Assembly (NCBI RefSeq): GCF_042427615.1
Contig: NZ_JBHMEZ010000011.1
Location: 372,001-436,000, forward strand
Source of the DNA: Formosa undariae
GTDB taxonomy: Bacteria; Bacteroidota; Bacteroidia; Flavobacteriales; Flavobacteriaceae
Direction: 5' to 3'
DNA length: 64,000 bases
How positions within the stretch are numbered: position 1 is the stretch's first letter; each line of letters opens with the position of its first letter. Below are positions 52,961-61,543 of this stretch, piece by piece. Under the pieces are notes generated by a model. It was given only the letters and a program-made list of their open reading frames with translations, searched no databases and had not been told where the DNA came from. Position numbers and translations under genes: made by a program.

Positions 52961-53419
52961 TTATTCTATTATTTTAGCGACTTCTGCGCAAACAAACTCT
53001 AAGAAGCGTTCGTCTTCATCTGTAAAAGGATTTGGTGTGTTAGAGTCGATATCTATCTGACCAACATTCTCTCCGTTTACAAAAAGTGGTACAACAATTT
53101 CTGCTTTCACAGTAATGCTACAGGCAATATAATTGTCTTGTGCAGCCACATCTGGAACTACAAAATTTTCGTTGCTAACAGCTACTTGTCCGCAAATACC
53201 TTTTCCAAAGGGAATAATTGTATGGTCGGTAGGTGCGCCTACGTAAGGTCCTAATTTGAGTTCGTTTTTATCACCATTTTTAAAATAGAAACCCACCCAA
53301 TTATAATAGTCAACATGTTTTTCTAAAATTTCGCAAACAGCTAATAAACGCTCGTCTACAGTTTTTTCAGTATTAGAAAGTATAGTTTCAACTTGCGGTT
53401 TTAAAGATGATAAAGACAT
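52961..53419 (-). CDS. GAF-domain free methionine-R-sulfoxide reductase-like protein
   Basis: A 152-residue single GAF domain of the fRMsr type: YYNWVGFYFKNGDKNELKLG, GKGICGQVAVSN, DNYIACSITVKAEIVVPLF and GQIDIDSNTPNPFTDED. Characterised enzymes reduce free methionine-(R)-sulfoxide using up to three Cys. Two are seen (ICG and IAC); the first Cys of the Escherichia enzyme is absent, and IACD reads IACS. Activity is likely but not certain. Divergent from xrtF with 87 bases between. Confidence 0.85.
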   Translation of the reverse strand: MSLSSLKPQVETILSNTEKTVDERLLAVCEILEKHVDYYNWVGFYFKNGDKNELKLGPYVGAPTDHTIIPFGKGICGQVAVSNENFVVPDVAAQDNYIACSITVKAEIVVPLFVNGENVGQIDIDSNTPNPFTDEDERFLEFVCAEVAKIIE

Positions 53420-53506
53420 AGTTTTATTTTTTTGTAAAAGTATTTAAAATACGTCGATTTTGGAACTTCATTTTTATAAATTTAACACCATAAATATTTA
53501 AACCCA

Positions 53507-54073
53507 TTGCTAAACTTATTTAAAACATATAAACTTGTAATTCGATTTATTCTGACGTTTTTGGTCTCATATTTTGTGATGTCTCTGGGGTATAAATTGT
53601 ATTTAGATTATTCTAAAACAACCACTTTTCAACCCGATTACATTACATATTATGTAGCAAAACAATCTCAAGAATTTTTAAGTGTGATTGGTTACAATGC
53701 TAAAATTGAATTGCATGAAGGAGAAGCCTGGGTAAGACTCTTCTTTAATGGTGATTATATAGTGAGGATTATTGAAGGATGTAATGCTATAAGTGTAATT
53801 ATTCTTTTTGTTGCTTTTATAGTGTCTTTTGCCTCTACTTTAAAGAATACGTTGTTATTTATTGCGGCAGGCAGTGTAATTATTTATATCGCTAACGTCT
53901 TAAGAATCGGTTTGTTAACCATAGGTTTGTATTATTATCCGAATTTAGAACATATACTACACGGGGTTGTGTTTCCACTAATTATTTACGGTATGGTGTT
54001 TATGTTGTGGGTTATTTGGATGAACTATTTTGTTAAACGAAAAAAAAATCATGCACCAGCTAAAGCGCTATAG
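53507..54073 (+). CDS. xrtF: Exosortase family protein XrtF
   Basis: A 188-residue membrane protein with about five membrane segments. The exosortase catalytic residues are in place: Cys92 (EGCNAISVIILF), Arg133 (NVLRIGLL) and a His in LEHILHGVVFP (His152 best placed). Exosortases act as cysteine proteases/transpeptidases on C-terminal sorting tags at the inner membrane. XrtF is the Flavobacteriia-type form and its substrates are not well defined. The start is a TTG, since no ATG precedes the first membrane helix. It overlaps the next gene by about 23 bases. Confidence 0.92.
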   Translation: MLNLFKTYKLVIRFILTFLVSYFVMSLGYKLYLDYSKTTTFQPDYITYYVAKQSQEFLSVIGYNAKIELHEGEAWVRLFFNGDYIVRIIEGCNAISVIILFVAFIVSFASTLKNTLLFIAAGSVIIYIANVLRIGLLTIGLYYYPNLEHILHGVVFPLIIYGMVFMLWVIWMNYFVKRKKNHAPAKAL

Positions 54074-54488
54074 TTTCATCCTTATACTGATTCTTGGTTT
54101 GGTGTTAATTCGGGCTTTTGAAGCCGATTTGTTTTACGATCCATTCTTAGAATTCTTTAAAAATGATTATTTGTATCTAAACACTCCTGTTTTTGATACC
54201 GTTAAATTAATAGCATTTACTACTTTAAGATATGGTTTAAATACAGTACTGTCGTTAGGTATTATTTATGTTGTTTTTAAAGATCGGGAAATCTTAACGT
54301 TTTCTGCTATGCTGTATGCTGTCGCTTATGCCATTTTAATACTCGTATTTTTATACCTGATTATTAATGCAAAGCAAAATGATTATTTCATTTTGTTTAA
54401 TATCCGTCGTTTCTTAATTCAGCCCATATTACTGTTGTTATTGCTTCCCGCTTTTTATTACCAGAAGCAAATTAAAAAAGATATATAG
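54051..54488 (+). CDS. Exosortase F-associated membrane protein
   Basis: About 145 residues with four hydrophobic helices. The pattern RYSFILILILGLVLIRAFE, LFYDPFLEFFKNDY, LRYGLNTVLSLGIIYVVF and FNIRRFLIQPILLLLLLPAFYYQ matches the small membrane protein that regularly follows xrtF in Flavobacteriia. Function unknown; presumably a partner of XrtF. The ATG (MHQLKRYS) inside the xrtF reading frame is preferred over a TTG seven codons earlier. Transcription ends at the hairpin shared with groL. Confidence 0.88.
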   Translation: MHQLKRYSFILILILGLVLIRAFEADLFYDPFLEFFKNDYLYLNTPVFDTVKLIAFTTLRYGLNTVLSLGIIYVVFKDREILTFSAMLYAVAYAILILVFLYLIINAKQNDYFILFNIRRFLIQPILLLLLLPAFYYQKQIKKDI

Positions 54489-54506
54489 AGAATTTACGCC
54501 ATAAAA

Positions 54507-54534
54507 AAAACCGAAGTCCTAAGACTTCGGTTTT
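54507..54534. terminator. Bidirectional hairpin terminator
   Basis: A 12-bp perfect stem (AAAACCGAAGTC and its complement) with a CTAA loop between the convergent exosortase and groL genes. Confidence 0.92.
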
Positions 54535-54557
54535 AATTTTATTAGATGTTTTTTATA

Positions 54558-56186
54558 TTACATCATACCTGGCATACCACCACCCATTGGAGGCATAGCA
54601 GCAGAGTCTTCTTTAATATCGATTAATGCACACTCAGTAGTAAGAATCATTCCTGCAACCGATGCAGCATTTTCTAATGCGATACGAGTTACTTTTTTAG
54701 GATCGATAATACCAGCAGCAAGCATATCTACATATGTTTCAGACTTAGCGTCGTAACCAAAGTTTCCTGTTCCTTCTAAAACTTTAGAAACAACAACACT
54801 TCCTTCTCCACCAGCATTTTCAACAATAGTTCTTAAAGGTGCTTCGATAGCACGAGCTACAATTTGTACACCTGTACTTTCGTCAGGATTATCTGTAGCT
54901 AAGTTTTCTAAGATTGCTTTTGCTCTAACTAAAGCAACACCTCCACCAGCAACGATACCTTCTTCTACAGCAGCTCTTGTTGCATGTAAAGCATCATCTA
55001 CACGGTCTTTTTTCTCTTTCATTTCAACTTCACTTGCAGCACCAACATATAGTACAGCTACACCACCTGCTAATTTAGCAAGACGTTCTTGAAGTTTTTC
55101 TTTATCGTAATCACTTGTTGTAGATTCGATTTGAGATTTAATTTGATTCACACGATTTTTAATCATGTCTTTATCTCCTGCACCATTTACAAGTGTAGTA
55201 TTGTCTTTATCAATCGTGATACGTTCAGCAGTACCTAACATATCGATAGTTGTGTTTTCTAAAGTAAATCCTCTTTCTTCAGAAATAACAGTACCACCTG
55301 TTAAGATTGCGATATCTTCTAACATTGCTTTACGTCTGTCACCAAATCCTGGCGCTTTAACAGCAGCAATTTTAAGAGAACCACGTAATTTATTCACGAC
55401 TAAAGTTGCAAGCGCTTCACCGTCTACATCTTCAGCAATAATTAATAAAGGCTTACCTGATTGGGCAACTGGCTCAAGTACTGGTAATAAATCCTTCATT
55501 GTAGATACCTTTTTATCGTATAATAAGATATAAGGATTGTCTAAATCAGTGATCATTTTTTCGCTGTCTGTAACGAAGTAAGGCGATAAATACCCTCTGT
55601 CAAACTGCATACCTTCAACAACATCTACATATGTATCTGTTCCTTTAGCTTCTTCTACAGTGATTACACCTTCTTTACCAACTTTTCCAAATGCTAATGC
55701 GATTAAATCACCAATAACATCATCATTGTTAGCCGAAATAGCAGCAACTTGTTTGATTTTATCTGAAGAATCTCCAACTTCTTGAGTCTGTTTTGCAAGG
55801 TCTGCAACGATAGCTTCTACAGCTTTATCGATACCACGTTTTAAATCCATTGGATTTGCACCTGCAGCAACATTTTTAAGTCCTTCTTTTACTATAGCTT
55901 GAGCTAAAACAGTAGCGGTAGTTGTACCATCTCCTGCAAGATCGTTGGTCTTAGACGCAACTTCTTTTACCATTTGCGCTCCCATGTTTTCAAGCGCATT
56001 TTCTAATTCGATTTCTTTAGCTACAGAAACACCATCTTTAGTTACTATAGGACCTCCGAAAGAACGTCCGATAATTACGTTACGACCTTTTGGTCCTAAT
56101 GTTACTTTTACTGCATTTGCTAAAGCATCTACACCACGTTTTAAACCGTCGCGTGCTTCAATATCAAATTTAATATCTTTTGCCAT
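54558..56186 (-). CDS. groL: Chaperonin GroEL
   Basis: The 60-kDa chaperonin that folds proteins inside its double ring. Start AKDIKFDIEARDGLKRGVDA, with DGTTTATVLAQAI (ATP site) and the GGM-rich tail MPPMGGGMPGMM. 542 residues, normal. It lies 117 bases downstream of groS; a short inverted repeat sits in that gap. Confidence 0.99.
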   Translation of the reverse strand: MAKDIKFDIEARDGLKRGVDALANAVKVTLGPKGRNVIIGRSFGGPIVTKDGVSVAKEIELENALENMGAQMVKEVASKTNDLAGDGTTTATVLAQAIVKEGLKNVAAGANPMDLKRGIDKAVEAIVADLAKQTQEVGDSSDKIKQVAAISANNDDVIGDLIALAFGKVGKEGVITVEEAKGTDTYVDVVEGMQFDRGYLSPYFVTDSEKMITDLDNPYILLYDKKVSTMKDLLPVLEPVAQSGKPLLIIAEDVDGEALATLVVNKLRGSLKIAAVKAPGFGDRRKAMLEDIAILTGGTVISEERGFTLENTTIDMLGTAERITIDKDNTTLVNGAGDKDMIKNRVNQIKSQIESTTSDYDKEKLQERLAKLAGGVAVLYVGAASEVEMKEKKDRVDDALHATRAAVEEGIVAGGGVALVRAKAILENLATDNPDESTGVQIVARAIEAPLRTIVENAGGEGSVVVSKVLEGTGNFGYDAKSETYVDMLAAGIIDPKKVTRIALENAASVAGMILTTECALIDIKEDSAAMPPMGGGMPGMM

Positions 56187-56203
56187 TTTTATAATATTTT
56201 GCT

Positions 56204-56249
56204 GTAAGCATTAGGCCTTAGTCTATATGCTTTGGGCTTTAGTGCTTAC
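56204..56249. repeat. Inverted repeat between groS and groL
   Basis: GTAAGCATTAGGCC at the left and GGGCTTTAGTGCTTAC at the right form imperfect 16-base arms around about 14 bases. The outer seven bases of each arm match exactly. It could fold in the groS-groL message or be a small dispersed repeat. Confidence 0.5.
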
Positions 56250-56303
56250 TTTTAATTTTGTTGTGAATTTTTTTGGATTTCCGTATTATCGAAAAGGTAA
56301 AAA

Positions 56304-56582
56304 TTAGATAATTGCCATGATGTCTTCTTCACGCATCATTAAGTAATCTGTTCCTTCTAATTTTAATTCAGAACCAGAATACTTTCCGTAAAGTACGGTA
56401 TCTCCGATTTTTACAGTAAGGGGTTCATCTTTTTTACCTGTACCAACAGCAACAACGGTACCTTTGTGTTGTTTTTCTTGAGCAGAATCTGGAATAAATA
56501 ATCCTGAAGCTGTTTGAGTTTCCGCAGGAAGTGGTTCTACAAGAACGCGATCTGCAAGTGGTCTGATGCTAACTTTACTCAT
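56304..56582 (-). CDS. groS: Co-chaperonin GroES
   Basis: The lid of the GroEL chamber. It begins KVSIRPLADRVLVEPLP, has the mobile loop region TASGLFIPDSAQEK, and ends YLMMREEDIMAII. 92 residues, family length. First gene of the groS-groL operon. No CIRCE-type operator was seen upstream. Confidence 0.98.
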   Translation of the reverse strand: MSKVSIRPLADRVLVEPLPAETQTASGLFIPDSAQEKQHKGTVVAVGTGKKDEPLTVKIGDTVLYGKYSGSELKLEGTDYLMMREEDIMAII

Positions 56583-56675
56583 TTTATTATATCTTTTAAT
56601 TAGTTTATACTTTATGGGTAATTACCATTCGAAAATTGTGCCAATTGCAAGGGTATGACAAACTTTCAGTAATAA

Positions 56676-56704
56676 AAAATGCCAACTGTATAAGTTGGCA
56701 TTTT
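56676..56704 (-). terminator. Terminator of the miaB-secG gene group
   Basis: A 12-bp stem (AAAATGCCAACT and its complement) with a five-base loop, just after secG and ahead of groS. Confidence 0.85.
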
Positions 56705-56732
56705 AATATTATAATATATGAGTTGTTTTTGT

Positions 56733-57086
56733 TTACTCAGCAGCGTCTTCTGTTGGATCAACAGGTAAAGTTGCTGGTGCCGCAGGAGCAGTAGGTAATG
56801 GTTGAGACATAGATTCTGTGTCTAAAGCTTTAGATTCTAAAGTTCCTGTTCCTCTGTTTATTGCAACATTAGATAGTAAAATTAAAACTAACATTAACCC
56901 TGCTAATGTCCATGTACTTTTATCTAAAAAGTCGGTAGTTTTCTTTACACCACCAATTTGTTGAGAACCGCCTCCTCCAAAAGAAGAAGATAATCCACCT
57001 CCCTTAGGGTTTTGAACCATAATTACAACGATTAATAAAAATGCTACTACAACGATTAGGACTAAAAATATTGTAAACGTACTCAT
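56733..57086 (-). CDS. secG: Preprotein translocase subunit SecG
   Basis: A 117-residue two-helix membrane protein that assists SecYEG translocation. First helix FTIFLVLIVVVAFLLIVVIM, then the family signature VQNPKGGGLSSSFGG, second helix LAGLMLVLILLSNVAI, then an acidic, Pro/Ala-rich tail. The start overlaps the stop of the TPR-like gene by one base. Confidence 0.95.
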   Translation of the reverse strand: MSTFTIFLVLIVVVAFLLIVVIMVQNPKGGGLSSSFGGGGSQQIGGVKKTTDFLDKSTWTLAGLMLVLILLSNVAINRGTGTLESKALDTESMSQPLPTAPAAPATLPVDPTEDAAE

Positions 57087-58135
57087 TAGGATTTCTTATT
57101 TTGTTCTTGTATTTGTTTTATTGCTTTAATTCGGTCAGCAAAGAAACCACTTTTTTCTGGATATTTCAAACTTAATATATTATAAGATTGAATTGCCTTT
57201 TTATAGTTTTTTTGTTCGACATAAATTCTAGCTAAAGTTTCCGTCATTAATGCTTCTGGTTGCAAGAAATGAGAATCGGCTAAATTTAATGGTGCTCCGG
57301 AAGATTTTTTAGGATCAATTTTCGGATTTGTGGAAATAAATTTATCAATTAATGCAAACTTTTTGGCTTGTTCAGGCGAAGGCATTTTTTCAATTTCCGG
57401 CTCTGGCTGTGTCACCTCACGTTTTATTTCGCTCGCTTCCTGTTTTGGTGAAGAAGATTCAGACTCTGTTCGGTTTACCGGAGTAAACGTAGTAAGTTTT
57501 AACCACTCGTTAAAGGAGTGCGTTTCATTATTATTGAAATCTAATGGTTTTCCTAGTTCTAATACCGTTTCGGGAGTCGATTTTTGGTCTTCCTTCTCCG
57601 TCTTTTCTTCCGCTTCTGTGTGATCTTTTAGATTGTTCTTTTTTATAGAATCTTCATTTGTAGCTTCAATAGCTTTTGAAGGTTCTTCTGTAAAATGAAC
57701 AAGTTTTGCGGGTGTAATTTTTGGTTGAAACAATTCAGGGTCAAGAACACCCTCCGTTTCATCGATATGTTGTGTAAGCACATCGTCTATAGATGTTTTT
57801 TTATTTACAGAAATATCTTCAACATCGACCTCAATATCGTTTAAATGAGATGTGTTTTGTTTTATAAAATGAGAAATCTCATTTTGTACAAATGCTTTAG
57901 AAGTAATAAAGTCGAATAAAATACTGCGATCTGTGGTGTAGGCTGCAGTCGTTTTTAATTCTTGATTATAGGTAATGCTTTCCTTCTTCTTTAGTGCTTT
58001 TAAAAATAAGGCACGCGCAGGCTGAAAGTATGGAAACTCATTTAAAATAGTTTTCAAATCTTCTGCTTGTTCCGACTGTAAAGCTTCCGGATATTGTAGA
58101 ATATGTGTAAAATCGGTACTTTTCATTGTTACCAT
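57086..58135 (-). CDS. TPR-like protein of unknown function
   Basis: A 349-residue soluble protein. The N-terminus (DFTHILQYPEALQSEQAEDL, then EFPYFQPARALFLKALKKKES) and the C-terminus (TETLARIYVEQKNYKKAIQS, YNILSLKYPEKSGFF) are helical and TPR-like. The middle (about 110-270) is charged and low-complexity. The ATG at 58135 overlaps lptE by seven bases; the in-frame ATG at 58126 is an equal alternative. This gene order (lptE, this gene, secG) recurs in Flavobacteriia. An envelope-biogenesis role is inferred from position only. Confidence 0.8.
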   Translation of the reverse strand: MVTMKSTDFTHILQYPEALQSEQAEDLKTILNEFPYFQPARALFLKALKKKESITYNQELKTTAAYTTDRSILFDFITSKAFVQNEISHFIKQNTSHLNDIEVDVEDISVNKKTSIDDVLTQHIDETEGVLDPELFQPKITPAKLVHFTEEPSKAIEATNEDSIKKNNLKDHTEAEEKTEKEDQKSTPETVLELGKPLDFNNNETHSFNEWLKLTTFTPVNRTESESSSPKQEASEIKREVTQPEPEIEKMPSPEQAKKFALIDKFISTNPKIDPKKSSGAPLNLADSHFLQPEALMTETLARIYVEQKNYKKAIQSYNILSLKYPEKSGFFADRIKAIKQIQEQNKKS

Positions 58136-58635
58136 TGCGCTAAAGACGCATTAAAAATATCTTGAGTTAAACGTTCGAAAATTTCATCGATAGCGGTTAC
58201 TTTTTGTGTCCCGATTAATTGAGATGTTCCAGCATAATCATAAAAGAATGAAAAGCGTTTCTCGAACTCAGACTCTTCGTCTTGCTTATTGTAAAAACGG
58301 ACGTTAACCGAAATGGTTAATCGGTTTTGTGCGGCCGTATTATCGGCTGTTGCTGTGGTTGGAGAAATTCTATATTCTGTAATTTCACCTTCATAAACCA
58401 AATCGCCATTAGACTTTACAAGTGATAAGTTTGTTTGATTTAAAAGTAAATCGGTTAAAGCATTTGTAAAATCTAAATCTAAACCAGGCTCTATTAAAGT
58501 AGAATTATTCTGGAAATAATTAACTTGAAATGTTTTTGTATTCGGATTTACCTTAGCTCCAGTAAAAGAATAAACTCCACAAGCAGTTGCGCTAATGGAA
58601 ATTAAAAACAAAAGAAAGTAGTGTTTTAAAGCCAT
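58129..58635 (-). CDS. lptE: LPS assembly lipoprotein LptE family
   Basis: A 168-residue lipoprotein with lipobox ATAC (Cys19). The mature start YSFTGAKVNPNTKTFQVNYF and the strand VYEGEITEYRISPTTA are typical of Bacteroidota LptE. It plugs the LptD barrel that inserts LPS into the outer membrane. It starts three bases after the sigma-54-type regulator gene ends. Confidence 0.9.
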   Translation of the reverse strand: MALKHYFLLFLISISATACGVYSFTGAKVNPNTKTFQVNYFQNNSTLIEPGLDLDFTNALTDLLLNQTNLSLVKSNGDLVYEGEITEYRISPTTATADNTAAQNRLTISVNVRFYNKQDEESEFEKRFSFFYDYAGTSQLIGTQKVTAIDEIFERLTQDIFNASLAQW

Positions 58636-58638
58636 AAT

Positions 58639-59907
58639 CTATAAGTCGTACTGTTTTATTTTTCTGTATAATGTGCGTTCGCTAATACCTAATTCGGAAG
58701 CCGCTAATTTACGTTTTCCTTGGTGACGTTCCAACGATTTTTTTATCAATTCTAATTCTTTGTCTTGTAAAGATAGTGTTTCTTCTTCTTGGATTTCTTC
58801 AGCAAAATGGTATTTGTCTAACGCGTTTAAATTGTTGTCTACCAAAGCTGTAGCGCTTTGTTCTGCAATTGAAAGAATTTCTAAATCGTCTTCAGCTTCG
58901 TCATATTCAGCATCCGATTCATTACCGTATATTTTCTGTATTAGCCCTTCGTTGTTCTTTTGTACATCTTTATCGTTACCGTGTTTCATTAACTCGGCAG
59001 TTAATTTTTTAAGATCACTTAAATCCGCCTTCATATCGAACAATACTTTATAAAGTATTTCGCGTTCGCTGCTGAAGTCGGATTCCGATTTGGTATTCGA
59101 AATTACAGCAGGTAAATTCGAAGTGGCATTCGGTAAGTAGCCACGTATCGTATCTCCAGTTATGGTTCTGTTTTCTTCTAGAACTGAAATTTGTTCTGCT
59201 ACGTTTCTTAACTGTCGAATGTTACCATTCCATCGAAATTTTAATAATTCTAGTGTCGCTTCATCGGTTAATTTAATAGTAGGCATTTTATATTTTAAAG
59301 CGAAATCGCTTGCAAATTTTCTAAATAATAAATGAATATCTTCTGTACGGTCTCGTAATGGTGGCAGGTTGATCTCTACAGTACTTAATCTATAGTATAA
59401 ATCTTCTCTAAATTTCCCTTTTTTTATAGCTTCAAACATATTTACGTTTGTCGCCGCAACTATACGCACATTTGTTTTTTGAACTTGACTCGATCCTACT
59501 TTTAAAAATTCTCCATTTTCTAATACTCGTAATAAACGTACTTGAGTGGTAAGAGGTAATTCGCCAACTTCATCTAAGAAAATCGTTCCGTTATCGGCGA
59601 CTTCAAAATAACCAGAACGCGTTTGCGTTGCGCCTGTAAATGCCCCTTTTTCATGTCCGAAAAGTTCACTGTCTATGGTGCCTTCAGGAATAGCACCACA
59701 GTTTACTGCAATATATTTACCGTGTTTTCTATGAGAAAGCTGATGAATAATTTTAGGAATACTTTCTTTTCCAACCCCACTTTCTCCAGTAACCAAAACA
59801 GATATATCTGTAGGAGAAACTTGTATCGCTTTTTCTATAGCGCGATTAAGTTTTTGGTTGTTACCAATAATTCCGAAACGTTGTTTTATAGCTTGAACTG
59901 ATTCCAT
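58639..59907 (-). CDS. Sigma-54-interaction AAA+ transcription activator
   Basis: A 422-residue enhancer-binding-type protein without an N-terminal sensor domain. Walker A is GESGVGKE (from residue 41), the sigma-54 contact loop is GAFTGA (88-93), and Walker B is GTIFLDEVGEL. The arginine fingers follow in REDLYYRL. A linker rich in acidic residues leads to a Fis-type helix-turn-helix (GKRKLAASELGISERTLYRK). It activates RpoN-dependent promoters. Its position ahead of lptE and secG, after miaB, is conserved in this group, so it may tune envelope genes. Confidence 0.93.
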   Translation of the reverse strand: MESVQAIKQRFGIIGNNQKLNRAIEKAIQVSPTDISVLVTGESGVGKESIPKIIHQLSHRKHGKYIAVNCGAIPEGTIDSELFGHEKGAFTGATQTRSGYFEVADNGTIFLDEVGELPLTTQVRLLRVLENGEFLKVGSSQVQKTNVRIVAATNVNMFEAIKKGKFREDLYYRLSTVEINLPPLRDRTEDIHLLFRKFASDFALKYKMPTIKLTDEATLELLKFRWNGNIRQLRNVAEQISVLEENRTITGDTIRGYLPNATSNLPAVISNTKSESDFSSEREILYKVLFDMKADLSDLKKLTAELMKHGNDKDVQKNNEGLIQKIYGNESDAEYDEAEDDLEILSIAEQSATALVDNNLNALDKYHFAEEIQEEETLSLQDKELELIKKSLERHQGKRKLAASELGISERTLYRKIKQYDL

Positions 59908-59960
59908 ATGGTAATTAAGTTTTTGGTCTTAGTTTTTAGTTAATTATTAAAGTGTCGTAA

Positions 59961-61403
59961 TTATATGTTTGAAAGCGCAATGGCTTCTCCTATTAATGTT
60001 GCACTAGTGCAATCTAAGATCTTAACGGTCACAAAATCTCCAATTTTAAAATCTCCTTTAGGAAAAACGGCTACAATATTTTGAGATGTTCTTCCAGACC
60101 ATTGCTGATCTGATTTTTTAGATTCTCTTTCAATTAGAACTTCTACCACCGAATTTACATAAGCTTTGGTGCGGAATTCACTGTGTTTACGCTGTAGTTG
60201 TACCACATCGTCTAGTCGTTTTTTCTTAACTTCTAAAGGAATATCATCTTCCATTTTACGTTCTGCCATTGTTCCGGGACGTTCAGAATAATAGAACATA
60301 AATCCGAAATTATACTTTACAAATTCCATAAGACTTAAGGTGTCTTGGTGGTCTTGTTCTGTTTCTGTCGGGAAGCCGGTAATGATATCCTGGCTAATAG
60401 AACAATCTGGTAGTATACGACGAATATTGTTTATTAAATCGAAATACTCTTCGCGTGTATGTAAACGATTCATCTCTTTAAGAATACGATTACTTCCACT
60501 TTGAACAGGTAAATGAATATGATTACAAATGTTTTTAAATTTCGCCATCGTCTCAATAACATCAAGGGTTAAATCTTGAGGATTAGATGTTGAAAAACGG
60601 ATCCGCATTTTAGGTTGTTCCTTAGCACATATTTCTAGAAGTTTTGCAAAGTTAACAGCTGTTGCTATTTGCATGTCTGTTGCCTTGTCGAAATCTTTCT
60701 TAAGTCCGCCACCATACCATAAGTAACTATCTACATTCTGACCTAAAAGTGTGATCTCTTTAAATCCGCGACTCCATAAATCATTAATTTCTTCTAATAT
60801 ACTTTGTGGTTCTCGACTACGTTCACGACCACGAGTAAATGGTACAACACAGAATGTACACATGTTGTCGCAACCTCTGGTAATCGATACAAAAGCTGTT
60901 ACGCCATTACTATTTAACCGCACAGGAGAAATGTCTCCATAAGTCTCTTCTTTAGAAAGAATAACATTTATCGCATCGCGACCATCTTCAACTTCTGCGA
61001 GAAGATTTGGTAAATCTTTGTAGGCATCAGGGCCAACCACAAGGTCTACAATCTTTTCTTCTTCGAGGAATTTACTTTTAAGACGTTCGGCCATACAGCC
61101 TAAAACGCCAACTTTCATTCCTGGATTAATACGTTTTATGGCATTATATTTTTCTAAACGCTTACGAATTGTTTGTTCTGCTTTGTCACGAATAGAGCAG
61201 GTGTTTACTAAAACTAAATCGGCGTCTTCTAAATTTTGAGTGGTGTTATAGCCTTCGTTATGTAATATTGAAGCTACTATTTCACTATCGCTAAAATTCA
61301 TAGCGCAGCCATAGCTTTCTATAAAAAGTTTGCGTGAATTTTCTTTTTTTTGTTCTAATACAAGGGATTCTCCCTGTTTACTTTCGTCAATTGTCTTCTC
61401 CAT
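59961..61403 (-). CDS. miaB: tRNA-2-methylthio-N6-dimethylallyladenosine synthase
   Basis: Radical SAM methylthiotransferase acting on i6A37 of tRNAs. The N-terminal cluster domain has YGCAMNFSDSE and CSIRDKAEQ. The radical SAM motif is TRGCDNMCTFCVVP. A C-terminal TRAM domain follows. 480 residues, normal. A Shine-Dalgarno-like AGGAG lies just upstream of the ATG, unusual here. It is first of a run of five same-strand genes ending at secG. Confidence 0.97.
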   Translation of the reverse strand: MEKTIDESKQGESLVLEQKKENSRKLFIESYGCAMNFSDSEIVASILHNEGYNTTQNLEDADLVLVNTCSIRDKAEQTIRKRLEKYNAIKRINPGMKVGVLGCMAERLKSKFLEEEKIVDLVVGPDAYKDLPNLLAEVEDGRDAINVILSKEETYGDISPVRLNSNGVTAFVSITRGCDNMCTFCVVPFTRGRERSREPQSILEEINDLWSRGFKEITLLGQNVDSYLWYGGGLKKDFDKATDMQIATAVNFAKLLEICAKEQPKMRIRFSTSNPQDLTLDVIETMAKFKNICNHIHLPVQSGSNRILKEMNRLHTREEYFDLINNIRRILPDCSISQDIITGFPTETEQDHQDTLSLMEFVKYNFGFMFYYSERPGTMAERKMEDDIPLEVKKKRLDDVVQLQRKHSEFRTKAYVNSVVEVLIERESKKSDQQWSGRTSQNIVAVFPKGDFKIGDFVTVKILDCTSATLIGEAIALSNI

Positions 61404-61439
61404 AAGTCTCCTGAAAATAATTATCAGTCAATAAGTTTG

Positions 61440-61447
61440 CAAATATA
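61440..61447 (-). promoter_or_regulatory. -7 element of miaB (TATATTTG)
   Basis: A perfect TAnnTTTG match on the minus strand about 36 bases before the ATG. Confidence 0.6.
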
Positions 61448-61543
61448 CAATTATAATCATGTTTATGACAAAGTGGCAGTTTAATTTTTCTTGTATTTGT
61501 GTTAAAATATACTTCCTTTATCCCAAAATTAAAAAGAGTACAT

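Noticed and set aside
56620..56650. Sigma-54 promoter upstream of groS (TTGGCAC on the minus strand)
   Set aside because: The -24 half looks good but the GC doublet expected at -12 is missing at the right spacing.
58760..59053. Plus-strand open frame opposite the sigma-54-type activator
   Set aside because: Serine-rich product typical of the antisense of an acidic coding region; no promoter or family match.
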